From contig CAWGKC010000005.1 of the NCBI GenBank assembly GCA_963823105.1, forward strand, positions 434,001 through 498,000: a stretch of DNA of 64,000 nt, written 5' to 3'. The position numbers were made by a program, and so were the translations under genes. This DNA comes from JAJYKC01 sp963823105. Lineage in GTDB: Bacteria > Acidobacteriota > Terriglobia > Bryobacterales > Bryobacteraceae. Under the pieces are notes generated by a model. The model was not told where the DNA came from. It saw only the letters and a list, made by a program, of their open reading frames with translations, and did no database searches. Positions 45,800-55,261 of this stretch are shown piece after piece (positions within the stretch are counted from its first letter, which is position 1; each line of letters starts with the position of its first letter).

Positions 45800-47070
45800 C
45801 AGAACAAACGAGCGCCGAAACCACTCGGCAAAAGATTGCGGACCGGCCGGAGCCGGAGGCGGCCGGATCGGTCCCGGAGCGTTCCGGCACACGGCGGCGG
45901 CTGGTATTCGTGGTCCTGTTGGCAGGCGTGGCGGCAGGCGCGTACTTCGTCTGGGACGCGTTCTTCGCGGATCCGCGGCTGCCGGAGAGCATCGTGGCGT
46001 TGAGCGGCCGGATCGAGGGGGACGATTCCGCCATCGCCTCGCAGGCGAGCGGGCGGGTTCTCGAGGTGCGCGTGCGGGAGGGCGACCACGTCGGCGCGGG
46101 AGACATCGTCGCCATCCTTAGCGACGATCAGATTCGCGCGCGGGAGGACCAGGCCGGGGCGGGGCTGGTGCAAGCGGAAGCGAAGGCCAATGCGGCTCGG
46201 GACGAAATCGGCGTGCTTCAGGAGCAGCTTCTGCAGAGCCAACTGCAAACCGAGCAATCGAAGTCCGACGCCGCCGGACGGGTGCAGCAGGCGGAATCCG
46301 ACGTTGCTGCGGCGGAAGCGGATTTAGCGCGGGAGCAGGCCGCCTATCGGATCGCGCTATTCGATAAGGAAGCCTACGGGCGGCTGGCGAAGTCCGGGAC
46401 GGTTTCCGAGCGCCAGGGGCTTCAAGCGGCGGCCGCCGCCGATCAACAGGCCGCGGCCGTAGCCTCCGCCAAACGGAGGGTGGAGGCGGCGCGGGGCGCA
46501 CTGACCACGGCCAAGGCGAATTTGTCGAATCCAAGCATCCGCGAATCGCAGGTCGCGCTGGTGCGCCGGCAGATCCGGCAGCAGGAGGCGGAGATCGCGA
46601 GCGCGGCGGCGCAGACCGGACAAGCTCGCGCGCAGTTGGCGGAAGCGGAAGCCAACCGCCGGGATTTGACGATCAAGGCCCCTTTCTCGGGAACGGTGAC
46701 CACCCGGACGGCCGAGCCGGGAGAAGTGCTAACCGCGGGAACTCCGGTAATCACGTTGGTGGATCTGGATAAGGTCTATCTGCGCGGGTTCATCCCCGAA
46801 GGGCGGATCGGCAAGGTGAAGACCGGCCAAGCGGCGCGCGTGTTTCTCGATTCCGACCCGCGCAAGCCCGTCGACGCGTTTGTTTCCCGCATCGATCCCC
46901 AAGCGACGTTTACTCCCGAGAACACCTATTTCCGGGAGGACCGGGTGAAGCAAGTGGTGGGGGTGAAGCTTCAGCTTAAGGCTGGGTTCGGGTTCGCCAA
47001 ACCCGGCATGCCCGCCGACGGGGAAATCCTGGTGCATGGCGAGGCCTGGCCGGAAGGCACGCGCAGATGA
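45796..47070 (+). CDS. HlyD-type membrane fusion protein, YbhG-like
   Basis: 424 residues from the GTG overlapping the previous stop. A membrane anchor (RRLVFVVLLAGVAAGAYFVW) is followed by a biotinyl-lipoyl half (SGRVLEVRVREGDHVGAGDI), a long coiled-coil hairpin (residues about 115-290), the second lipoyl half (LTIKAPFSGTVTTRTAEPGE) and a beta-barrel domain. It would link the inner-membrane ABC exporter to the outer membrane. Overlaps the ATPase gene by 4 nt. Confidence 0.9.
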   Translation: MTEQTSAETTRQKIADRPEPEAAGSVPERSGTRRRLVFVVLLAGVAAGAYFVWDAFFADPRLPESIVALSGRIEGDDSAIASQASGRVLEVRVREGDHVGAGDIVAILSDDQIRAREDQAGAGLVQAEAKANAARDEIGVLQEQLLQSQLQTEQSKSDAAGRVQQAESDVAAAEADLAREQAAYRIALFDKEAYGRLAKSGTVSERQGLQAAAAADQQAAAVASAKRRVEAARGALTTAKANLSNPSIRESQVALVRRQIRQQEAEIASAAAQTGQARAQLAEAEANRRDLTIKAPFSGTVTTRTAEPGEVLTAGTPVITLVDLDKVYLRGFIPEGRIGKVKTGQAARVFLDSDPRKPVDAFVSRIDPQATFTPENTYFREDRVKQVVGVKLQLKAGFGFAKPGMPADGEILVHGEAWPEGTRR

Positions 47071-49076
47071 CAGCGCCCGCGCCAGTGGACGGCGTTGTGA
47101 AACAGCGGCCGGATTCCAAAGAGCGAGCGGCGATCGGCGTTCGCGGACTATGGAAGCGTTACGGGGCCGTCGATGCCGTTCGCGGGATCGCGTTCGATGT
47201 CGAAGAGGGGGAGATTTTCGGATTGATCGGCCCGGACGGGGCCGGCAAGACTTCGACGCTGCAAATTCTCAGCGGCGTGATGGAGGCGACATCGGGCAGC
47301 GCGGAGATCTTCGGCGAAGCGGCGCGGACCATGCGCTCGCAGACCGGATATCTGACGCAGGCTTTCAGCTTGTATCCCGACCTGAGCGTCTTCGAAAACA
47401 TACGCTATACGGGCGAGCTTCGCCGAGTTCCGCCGAAGGAAATCGACGCGCGCGGGCGGCTGTATCTTCAAATGTTCGATATGGACCGGTTTTCCGGCAG
47501 GCTCGCCGGCCAATTGAGCGGTGGGATGAGGCAGAAGCTGGCCCTGGCGTGCGCGCTGGTTCCGCAACCCCGGGTGCTGCTGCTCGACGAGCCCACCACC
47601 GGAGTCGATCCCGTGTCCCGCCGCGAGTTCTGGAACACGCTGGCGCATTTGGCCGCCGATGGGTTGACGATCCTGGTGGCGACGCCGTACCTTGACGAGG
47701 CCGAGCGATGTCATCGCGTGGCCCTCTTCTTTCAGGGGCGGATTCAGCAGTTGGGCACGCCGGCCGAGTTGCGGGCGAGCCTGGAGGCCAAGCGTGTGGA
47801 ACTGCGAACCCCGGACCTGAGGACGGCGGAGGAAATCCTATCCGCGGCGGCCCCCGGAGACCCGGACATTCTCGATGTGCAGCGCTTTGGGGACCGCATC
47901 GACTTATTGGTGCGCGAGCCGCGGGACGCGGATGCCCTCGCGGTTGGCGCCACACCCTTGGCGCGATTGAAAGACACGCTCGATCGCACGGGCATCGCGA
48001 TCCAGGAAATCCGCGTGGATGAGCCGACTCTCGAGAACACCTTCATCGCCCGGTTGCGAGATTTGGGACAGGAAAACCAAACGATTGAGTTCCCCGCGCG
48101 CCACGATCACAGGGGCCTGCGCGGCAAGATCGCCCTCGGAGCGGAGAAGATCACTAAACGGTTTGGGTCCTTCACGGCGGTGAACGACGTCACTCTACAG
48201 GTTCGCTATGGGGAGGTCTATGGGCTGCTCGGTGCGAACGGGGCCGGCAAAACGACGACCATCAAAATGCTCTGTGGATTGATGGAGGCGACGAGGGGAG
48301 AGATGGAACTGGCGGGGGAGACGGCGAACCTGCGCTCGGAAATGGTGCGCCAGAAGATCGGGTACATGTCGCAAAAATTCTCCCTCTACGACGATTTGAC
48401 CATTCGGGAGAATCTCGATTTCTTTGCCGGCGTGTACGGCGTGCCGGAGCGGGAGCGGGAAGAAAAGATGCGCTGGGTGCTCTCGTTCTCCGGGCTCGAA
48501 GGGAAACGGGATCAGCTCACCGGCAGCCTGCCCGGCGGCTGGAAACAGCGCGTCGCTTTTGGCGCCGCCGTCATGCACGAGCCCGGCATTTTGTTTTTGG
48601 ATGAGCCGACCTCCGGCGTGGACCCGTTGGCGCGCCGCTCTTTCTGGAATATGATCAACCGCCTGGCGGACGCGGGCGCGGCGATTCTGGTGACTACGCA
48701 CTACCTCGAAGAAGCGGAACAGTGCAACCGGTTGGGAATGATGGTGGCGGGCGAGCTGGTGGCGGAAGGCTCGCCGAGTGGCATTAAAAGCCGGCAGGAA
48801 GGACACCTGCTGGAATTCGTCACCGATCGTCCGCAGCGCGCGGCGGATCTGCTGAAGAACGACGCCGAACCTTGGCGGGTGTCCCTTTTCGGCGATCGGC
48901 TCCATGTGATTACCGGGGAAGACCCCGCGGCGGCCATCGAAAGAACCACCCGCCAACTGGAAGCGGCCGGCATCCATATCGCGAGCGCGCGGGAAGGGCG
49001 GTTCTCTTTGGAGGACGTGTTCATCGGCATCGTCGAGAAGGCTCGCCGCCAGGGCAAGGTCGCCAGGGAAGATTGA
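47067..49076 (+). CDS. Fused tandem ABC-exporter ATPase, YbhF-like
   Basis: 669 residues with two ATP-binding cassettes. The first has Walker A GPDGAGKTS, signature LSGGMRQKLALACAL and Walker B VLLLDEPTTGVD. The second has GANGAGKTT, a variant signature LPGGWKQRVAFGAAV (Leu-Pro-Gly-Gly in place of LSGGQ) and ILFLDEPTSGVD. Each is followed by an ABC-2-type accessory domain. The pair powers the exporter formed by the two permeases downstream. Confidence 0.92.
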   Translation: MTAPAPVDGVVKQRPDSKERAAIGVRGLWKRYGAVDAVRGIAFDVEEGEIFGLIGPDGAGKTSTLQILSGVMEATSGSAEIFGEAARTMRSQTGYLTQAFSLYPDLSVFENIRYTGELRRVPPKEIDARGRLYLQMFDMDRFSGRLAGQLSGGMRQKLALACALVPQPRVLLLDEPTTGVDPVSRREFWNTLAHLAADGLTILVATPYLDEAERCHRVALFFQGRIQQLGTPAELRASLEAKRVELRTPDLRTAEEILSAAAPGDPDILDVQRFGDRIDLLVREPRDADALAVGATPLARLKDTLDRTGIAIQEIRVDEPTLENTFIARLRDLGQENQTIEFPARHDHRGLRGKIALGAEKITKRFGSFTAVNDVTLQVRYGEVYGLLGANGAGKTTTIKMLCGLMEATRGEMELAGETANLRSEMVRQKIGYMSQKFSLYDDLTIRENLDFFAGVYGVPEREREEKMRWVLSFSGLEGKRDQLTGSLPGGWKQRVAFGAAVMHEPGILFLDEPTSGVDPLARRSFWNMINRLADAGAAILVTTHYLEEAEQCNRLGMMVAGELVAEGSPSGIKSRQEGHLLEFVTDRPQRAADLLKNDAEPWRVSLFGDRLHVITGEDPAAAIERTTRQLEAAGIHIASAREGRFSLEDVFIGIVEKARRQGKVARED

Positions 49077-49082
49077 GGGCCG

Positions 49083-50189
49083 ATGAGACGAATCTTCGCT
49101 CAAACACGGAAGGAGCTGACCCAGATTGTCCGCGACTGGCGCACGCTGGCGCTGGCGTTGGTGCTGCCGCTCGTTCTGCTGGTGCTGATGAGCGCCGCGC
49201 TCTCGCTTACCGTCAACGATCTGCCGATCGTCGTGCAGGATTTCGACGGCTCCCCCGCTTCGCAGCGATTCATCGACGCGTTTCGCGCCTCGATTACCTT
49301 TCACGTGGTCTCCTGGCCGGTGGACCGGTCCGCGGAGCAGGTGTTGGTTTCGAACACAGCGCGGGCGGTGCTGATCATCCCCGAACATTTTGGAAGAGAC
49401 GTAGCGCGCGGGGCGAGCGCGCCGGTGCAGTTGCTGGTCGACGCCTCCGACGCCAATACGGCCAAGTTGGTTTCCGGATACGCCGGCCAAGTCGCTCGCG
49501 CCTACAACCTGCAAGCGACGGGCGGGCAGGTTGACGGGCCGGTGCGGGCCGCGATCCGGCTTTGGTTTAACCCGGAACTTTCCTCGAAGAAGTTTTACGG
49601 CCCCGGCGTCTTCGTGCTGGCGATGTCGATGTTCCCTCCCTTGCTGGCCGCGCTTGCGATGGCCAAAGAGGGAGAGCAGAAGACCATTTTGCAAGTCTAC
49701 GTTTCGAGTATTCCGGCGCACGAGTTCTTGCTGGGAAAGATATTCGCCTTCATGGCCGTGGCGCTTGGGGAGGGCGCGGTGATGATGGCGCTGCTGTTCA
49801 CCAATTTCGGTCTCCGTTTCGCGGGAGACCCGACTCCATTTCTGGTCGCCACCGTTTTATACGCCTTCTGCGTGGCCTCCTTCGGGACGATGGCCGGCGC
49901 GACGATACCAAATCAGGCGGCCGCGATGCAGGCGGTGGCGTTGGGAGGATTTTTGCTGGTGTTCCTGCTTGGCGGTTTGATCTTTCCCATTCAAAACATC
50001 CCAGCCGGCTTGCGTTGGATCTCGAATTTCGTCTGGGGCCGGTATTACATCGAGATTGTGCGGGACGCTCTGCTACAGGGAGGCGGTTGGCCCGCGGAGT
50101 GGTTCAAGGTTGTGATTATCGGCGGCATCGGCGGAATTTTTTACGGCATCGGCTGGTGGGGCATGCGCGGGATGCGGCTGAAGGCCTAA
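49083..50189 (+). CDS. ABC-2 type permease, YbhS-like
   Basis: 368 residues: an N-terminal helix (TLALALVLPLVLLVLMSAAL), a large extracytoplasmic domain, and five C-terminal helices (FVLAMSMFPPLLAALAMAKE; GGFLLVFLLGGLIFPIQNIP). Typical ABC2_membrane_3 drug-exporter permease. It starts 6 nt after the ATPase gene and forms a heterodimer with the next protein. Confidence 0.9.
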   Translation: MRRIFAQTRKELTQIVRDWRTLALALVLPLVLLVLMSAALSLTVNDLPIVVQDFDGSPASQRFIDAFRASITFHVVSWPVDRSAEQVLVSNTARAVLIIPEHFGRDVARGASAPVQLLVDASDANTAKLVSGYAGQVARAYNLQATGGQVDGPVRAAIRLWFNPELSSKKFYGPGVFVLAMSMFPPLLAALAMAKEGEQKTILQVYVSSIPAHEFLLGKIFAFMAVALGEGAVMMALLFTNFGLRFAGDPTPFLVATVLYAFCVASFGTMAGATIPNQAAAMQAVALGGFLLVFLLGGLIFPIQNIPAGLRWISNFVWGRYYIEIVRDALLQGGGWPAEWFKVVIIGGIGGIFYGIGWWGMRGMRLKA

Positions 50190-50192
50190 GCG

Positions 50193-51362
50193 ATGAGAGA
50201 CGTCCCGCGCTCTCTCGTCAACCCTCGCCTGCCGGCTTTGATCCGCAAAGAGTTTAATCAAATCCGGCGGGACCGCCGTCTGGCCATCTCGCTGATTCTC
50301 CCGCCGGTCGTGCAGTTGACTCTCTTCGGTTTTGCGTTGAGCGCCACGGTGTCGAATGTACGGCTGGGGGTAGTGGACGAAAGCCGGACGCCGGAGAGCC
50401 GCGAGCTGATCGCGACGTTGACCGAAAGCAAGAGCTTTGAACTGGCGGGCTACTATTCTTCCGTCGATCGGCTTGGAAAGGCAACCTCGGAAGGCAGCGT
50501 GGACGCGGGCGTGGTTGTTCCCTACGATTATGCGCGCGATCTGATGCGCGGGCGGGCGCCAACGGTCCAGTTCCTGATGAACGCGATGAACGCGAACACG
50601 GCCACCATCGCGCAGGGATATGCCGAAGGGGTCATTCAAAGCTTCAACAACGGTCTGGGCAGTCAAGGAATTCATGTTAGGACGCAAGCGGCCGCCGCGC
50701 CGGCGATCGGCCGCCGCGGCCGCGTGCTGCTTCAACCGGCGTTTCTCTATAATCCGGGCCTGAACGATTCGTGGTTCATCGTGACCGGCGTCTTTGGCTT
50801 GCTACTGATTTTGAATAGCTCGCTTGTTTCTTCCGCCGCGATGGTGAAGGAACGCGAGGCCGGGACCATCGAACAACTGTTGATGTCGCCGGCCAGCACA
50901 ACGGAAATCATCGTCGCCAAAATCACGCCGCTCTTCTTCCTGCTGTGCATGATGATGCTGGTGGCGATCGGAGTAATCAAGTTCGCCTTTCATGTTCCCT
51001 TCCACGGAAGCGTCTTCTTCCTGCTGGCGGGGAGCGCGCTGTGCATCCTTTCGGGCATCAGCCTGGGCACGGTGATCGCCACGTTTAGTAAGTCCGCGCA
51101 GCAGGCGATGTTGACCAGCTTCTTTGTGAACCCTCCGCTGTCGTCACTGTCGGGAGCGCTCAATCCGGTGGAAGCGATGCCGAAATGGCTGCGGCCTCTG
51201 ACCGTATTCAATCCTATTCACCATTTCGCCACCATCGTGCGCGCCAGCACGCTGAAGGGGAGCGGATTCTCCGATCTCTGGCCGAATTTCCTGGGCTTGC
51301 TAGTGTTTACTCTCGTGCTCGGCTCGCTGAGTATCTGGCGGTTCCGGAAGCAGTTTAGTTAG
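50193..51362 (+). CDS. ABC-2 type permease, YbhR-like
   Basis: 389 residues with the same topology as its neighbour: RRLAISLILPPVVQLTLFGF, then an extracytoplasmic domain, then helices WFIVTGVFGLLLILNSSLVS and FFLLCMMMLVAIGVIKFAFH. VKEREAGTIEQLLMSPAS is the cytoplasmic coupling motif of the family. Last gene of the efflux operon. A hydrolase fragment begins at its stop codon. Confidence 0.9.
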   Translation: MRDVPRSLVNPRLPALIRKEFNQIRRDRRLAISLILPPVVQLTLFGFALSATVSNVRLGVVDESRTPESRELIATLTESKSFELAGYYSSVDRLGKATSEGSVDAGVVVPYDYARDLMRGRAPTVQFLMNAMNANTATIAQGYAEGVIQSFNNGLGSQGIHVRTQAAAAPAIGRRGRVLLQPAFLYNPGLNDSWFIVTGVFGLLLILNSSLVSSAAMVKEREAGTIEQLLMSPASTTEIIVAKITPLFFLLCMMMLVAIGVIKFAFHVPFHGSVFFLLAGSALCILSGISLGTVIATFSKSAQQAMLTSFFVNPPLSSLSGALNPVEAMPKWLRPLTVFNPIHHFATIVRASTLKGSGFSDLWPNFLGLLVFTLVLGSLSIWRFRKQFS

Positions 51363-51530
51363 TGGGCGGAAAGGCGATCGCGCTGTTCACAAGCGGCGAG
51401 CGCCATGGCGCGGTCTTGAACGTGGACTTCGACTATCGTGAGTCCCTGGCAACGCTTCGGCAAATCGGCCTGAATTACGAGAGGATGTTTCCGGCTAGCT
51501 ACTTGGATATGCCGGGGAGTCCTCCAGTCC
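51362..51530 (+). pseudogene. Fragment of a cellulase-like glycoside hydrolase N-terminus
   Basis: The frame that begins at the GTG overlapping the permease stop reads IALFTSGERHGAVLNVDFDY, then LATLRQIGLNYERMFPASYL. This resembles the N-terminal TIM-barrel strand and following loop of GH5-like proteins common in Acidobacteria (typically VLNLDFDY..YLDTL...GLNLTR). After about 55 residues (DMPGS) the similarity stops and the frame becomes an antisense shadow of the beta-helix gene. It is probably a remnant left by a deletion. Assigned from memory of the family, so uncertain. Confidence 0.35.
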
Positions 51531-51551
51531 GCCGCCGCGGTCCTATTCACA

Positions 51552-53120
51552 TTATTTGCCGGGTTCAGCGCGCTCTTGCTTCTGCCGCCTTTCGTAGCAG
51601 CCGGCGTCGATGTTCGAGCCATGGACCCTCGCTCCGCCATCAAGGTCCTGGCCGCCAACCACCGCCGCTCCCGCATTCGTGCCGGCATCGATCGCCGGAG
51701 ACGCCCGCTGCAGGTGAAAGTCATGATTCGATGGGTCCTCGAACCGGGGATCTGCGAAGCGGGAATGCCGGTCGTTCCCCGTCGCCCCGATGTAGCTGGC
51801 GAATCCCGAGTAGCTGGCCGGGAACCACCCCCATTTGCTCGCCTCCGGACCGCCAGCGCAATAATACACGTTGTAACCCATGGATACAGTCGGCGTGTTA
51901 CTATCCACCGGCCCGGACTTACTCGATGTCATAAGGCAGCGGCTTCCCGCATAGACAATGTTGTTCTCAAATACGTTATTCGTCATGTTGAACTGCATCT
52001 GGAACTCGCCGGAGCCGGTGTCGGCGGTATCGTTTTCATAAAGCGTGTTGTTGACTACCGCGCAATGGTCGGTGCCACCCCTCTCGGCGCCATAGCCGCC
52101 GATCGATATGCCGGCGGTATTGCAGGCATAGATCAGGTTGTTGCGGGCGGTGACGTGGCTGGTGGTGCGCCCCCGATGCTCGCTCGCCAGTTCGATTCCA
52201 AAGTCGACGTGATGAATGACGTTGCGTTCAATCAGAATCCGGGCGCCGCCATCCACGTAGATGCCATCGGAGGATTGGTCGTTGCCGTACGCAGGGTTCC
52301 CCCGCGAGGTGATGTTATAAACCAGGTTGCCGCTTACCAGGCCGTCGCGGGCCTGGTCGGCGGCGGGATCGGGCGCGGTGCGCTCTGCGCCAATGACGTC
52401 GATTCCGATGTTGTTGTTGTCGTGAACGATGTTATGCGTGATCCGGAAGTTCGTCACGTTTCCGTTGACCACCAGCGACTCGCTGGAGCCGGTCTTCAGG
52501 TGGTGAACCTCGTTGCCGTCGATGACCAGATCGGTGATCGGCGTCTTGGCATCGGTGCCGTAGACCGCAATGCCGAACGCGTTGGCGCCCCGCCCCGGAG
52601 CGTCGCGTCCCGAAAAGGTCTGTTCAATGTGGTGGACGTTATTGTTGAGAAGCTCGATGTGGGCGCCGCTGCCGGAGACACTAATGCCCATCGGAGTGCG
52701 CCTTCGATCGCCGGTACGGTAATTCCGGATCTCGAAGCCCTGAATTCGGATGTAGCTCTTATTGGAGATGACGAGCATGCCGCTTCTCCCTTCGGGAGTC
52801 AGGCGCTCGCCATCCAGTATGGCTGTCTCGCCCGGATAACTCCGGAACGTTACGTATCCGTCGCGCGCGTTCCCGGACACGTTGATGGTGATCCGCTCCG
52901 AATACGTTCCTCCACGTACATTCACCGTGCTTCCGGCGATAGCCGCGTCCGCGGCGTGTTGAATCGTCCGCCAGGGCGCCTTTATGCCGCCTGGATTCGA
53001 GTCGTCTCCTGTGAGTGAGACGTAGAAAGCGGGGCGTGGAGTTCCGGGCTGGGCCCATAACGCCGAACCGGGTAATAGCAGCAACATAAGCGCAGAGGCG
53101 GGATATGTGGGCTGCTTCAT
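51552..53120 (-). CDS. Secreted right-handed parallel beta-helix protein
   Basis: About 522 residues. I start at ATG 53120 because it begins a signal peptide (ASALMLLLLPGSALWAQ). The frame extends further up without merit. Opening motif FYVSLTGDDSNPGGIKAPWR, then TIQHAADAAIAGSTVNVRGG, is the DUF1565-type start of pectate-lyase-like solenoids. It is followed by many short repeats of the form VVNNTLYENDT, IRIQGFEIRN and VIDGNEVHHL. It probably binds or cleaves a polysaccharide. Third gene of the receptor 4 operon, 94 nt after the second. Confidence 0.85.
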   Translation of the reverse strand: MKQPTYPASALMLLLLPGSALWAQPGTPRPAFYVSLTGDDSNPGGIKAPWRTIQHAADAAIAGSTVNVRGGTYSERITINVSGNARDGYVTFRSYPGETAILDGERLTPEGRSGMLVISNKSYIRIQGFEIRNYRTGDRRRTPMGISVSGSGAHIELLNNNVHHIEQTFSGRDAPGRGANAFGIAVYGTDAKTPITDLVIDGNEVHHLKTGSSESLVVNGNVTNFRITHNIVHDNNNIGIDVIGAERTAPDPAADQARDGLVSGNLVYNITSRGNPAYGNDQSSDGIYVDGGARILIERNVIHHVDFGIELASEHRGRTTSHVTARNNLIYACNTAGISIGGYGAERGGTDHCAVVNNTLYENDTADTGSGEFQMQFNMTNNVFENNIVYAGSRCLMTSSKSGPVDSNTPTVSMGYNVYYCAGGPEASKWGWFPASYSGFASYIGATGNDRHSRFADPRFEDPSNHDFHLQRASPAIDAGTNAGAAVVGGQDLDGGARVHGSNIDAGCYERRQKQERAEPGK

Positions 53121-53214
53121 GCGTTCACAACTGCCGCGTGCCCCGCCGGCAAACCGATCGCAACAAAAAGGTGGTTTCTTCCCATGTCCGTCGCATAACA
53201 TCGATGCCGTAATC

Positions 53215-55194
53215 TTACTCAACCCAAACGACTGCGCCTTTGTCGATAGCCGGCAATTTGCAGGTTAGCTTACCGCCGCTGAATGTCCCCTGTAGTGTTT
53301 GCATTTGCCCGAGGAACGGCAAAAAGACCACCGTGCGCGGCCCGCTCGTGGAAAAGGTAATGGTCACATCTTTCTCGGGGATCTGCTGGGCGATTTCCTT
53401 GGATTTCAGCCCCTTGAAGTTCGCCAGAAAAACCGAGATCTTGCCGTCAACGATGGCGATCTGAGTCGCGAGAAACGGGGACGCCTCCACCTGTACCGCG
53501 GGCTTCAGACCCGAGACCGCCAATATTTCGGCCACGAAGGCTTTCCTTAAGACCTCGAATTGGGAACTCTCCCACACGCCCGCGGCGGCTTGGCGGTCAA
53601 ACTCCTTCCGCAGTTGAGCATAGTAAGCCCTGCCGGGGCATTGCGGGTAGTAGATAAACTTCTTGCCTGCTTTCTTCTCCGCCGGACTGGTAATCCCCAG
53701 AAGCTGATGCACCGGATTCGACTGCCTGCTTGCCCCCGTTTCGTCGTATTGTCCGGTTTCGCCCGTGACGATCAGCGTTTTCGCCGAACCGGCGTAGGAG
53801 CCAAAGGAATCCAATTCCTCTTTCCCAAGACAGCGGGCATCGGGCAGAATCAACGCGTCTCCCTGGAAATCCCGCAGAGTGCGTGGCGTCACAATCTGGA
53901 ACTCCAAGTGAGATTGCAGCAGCAGTAACATGATTCCCCGGTACGAATCGATGAACTCTTTGGCAAAGTAATCGCGGCTCTTGGGAGAGAAATACACTCC
54001 GATGGGCCTCACCGGCTGTCTCGGCGAAAAGAAAGTCTTTTCGTGTTCCTTCATCCAGCCGAAGAGTAACTTGCGGGTCTGGATGTCGTTAGAGCCGGAC
54101 ATCACGTGCCCTCGCGCGTCCCAGGTATTGGTCCCGGCCACTAGCTGCGCCATCGCCAGATTCTTCATCGCCTCCCCGGGCGCGATCGGTTTCTCGTTCT
54201 CCCACGAGTAACTCAGCATCCAGCTTGGCTTGCCGCCGGCGAACGCGCGGAACGAGAACATGCCGGTCATATCCTGGAACCAGGCCAGGGGCGTGCGGGC
54301 CGCTGCCCGGCCGCCGGTGCTGTATTCATGCGCGATGGTATCGACGACGCGGTAAATGCCGTACACGTCGCTGCCCACCCGGACGGCTGGCTCCTCGATG
54401 CCTGGGTAGATCTCGGCGATCGTTTTGCAATTCGGATTCACGGCCTTCACATTGGAGTCGATCTCGCGCAGGAAGCCGGTAAGTGCGTCGATGCGGAAGT
54501 CGACCCACTTACGGAAGTTGGCATCCCGGAAATCGCCCAGCTTCAGATCGGTCTTGGCGTCGAGACCGGTCTTGGCCTTGAACGCCGCTACCGTATAGTC
54601 GTCGAAACTGGCCCAGGAGTCCTCCCAGCCGTCGAAGTGCGTCATCCAATAGGGAATGTCGACATAGATACCGTCAATGCCCGTGCCCGCAATCTGCCGG
54701 ACCCGCTCCATGTAGATCTTGCGCCACTCTTTCGCGAACGGCGTGATCCAGACGTCTTCATCGCCTTCGCGGATCCAGAAAGCTTTGCCGCCGCCGAACA
54801 GCGCCGGTTCTCCCGTGATTTTGCGCTGTAACCAATCCGGGTGATCTTTGGCCATGCTATGCGCGGAGGAGGCGGCGTGGGCCGTGATGCACTCGGTGCC
54901 GGCGACATAGACGAACGCGTAGTTACCAACCTTGTGCGCTTCTTCGGCGGCTTGACGAATGGCTTGTAGCTTTTCGGTGGGATCGACAAAGCTCTCGTAA
55001 CGTCCGGGAATGTCGTTGTCCACTTCGATGCCGAAGACATTCGTATCGGTCGCGCCGCGGACGATCTGGCCGGCGTTGTCCAGGCGCAGGCCGTTGCCGG
55101 CGATGCGCACGTAGTGAGTCCAGTCCTGACTTACTTGGCCGTGAAGCATAGCCGGGAGAATGAAGAGTGCCGCGGAGAAGCGAAGTGTGGTCAT
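53215..55194 (-). CDS. Secreted TIM-barrel hydrolase-like protein (GH42-like architecture)
   Basis: About 659 residues from ATG 55194, beginning with a signal peptide (LRFSAALFILPAMLHGQ). The first 400 residues look like a TIM barrel: GTGIDGIYVDIPYW and WVDFRIDALTGFLREIDSNV, with Asp/Glu candidates in YVDIPYW and TIAEIYPGIEEP. Later residues 440-560 resemble the beta-galactosidase trimerisation (GATase-like) domain (GDALILPDARCLGKEELDSF, LIVTGETGQYDETG). Substrate and catalytic residues unproven. Lies 67 nt downstream of receptor 4. Confidence 0.7.
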   Translation of the reverse strand: MTTLRFSAALFILPAMLHGQVSQDWTHYVRIAGNGLRLDNAGQIVRGATDTNVFGIEVDNDIPGRYESFVDPTEKLQAIRQAAEEAHKVGNYAFVYVAGTECITAHAASSAHSMAKDHPDWLQRKITGEPALFGGGKAFWIREGDEDVWITPFAKEWRKIYMERVRQIAGTGIDGIYVDIPYWMTHFDGWEDSWASFDDYTVAAFKAKTGLDAKTDLKLGDFRDANFRKWVDFRIDALTGFLREIDSNVKAVNPNCKTIAEIYPGIEEPAVRVGSDVYGIYRVVDTIAHEYSTGGRAAARTPLAWFQDMTGMFSFRAFAGGKPSWMLSYSWENEKPIAPGEAMKNLAMAQLVAGTNTWDARGHVMSGSNDIQTRKLLFGWMKEHEKTFFSPRQPVRPIGVYFSPKSRDYFAKEFIDSYRGIMLLLLQSHLEFQIVTPRTLRDFQGDALILPDARCLGKEELDSFGSYAGSAKTLIVTGETGQYDETGASRQSNPVHQLLGITSPAEKKAGKKFIYYPQCPGRAYYAQLRKEFDRQAAAGVWESSQFEVLRKAFVAEILAVSGLKPAVQVEASPFLATQIAIVDGKISVFLANFKGLKSKEIAQQIPEKDVTITFSTSGPRTVVFLPFLGQMQTLQGTFSGGKLTCKLPAIDKGAVVWVE

Positions 55195-55261
55195 ATGTGG
55201 AAACTCAAGGGCCGGATATGTCCGGTTCCGGCTTCTCATCCCGATTGGAGCCGGGGGTAAT

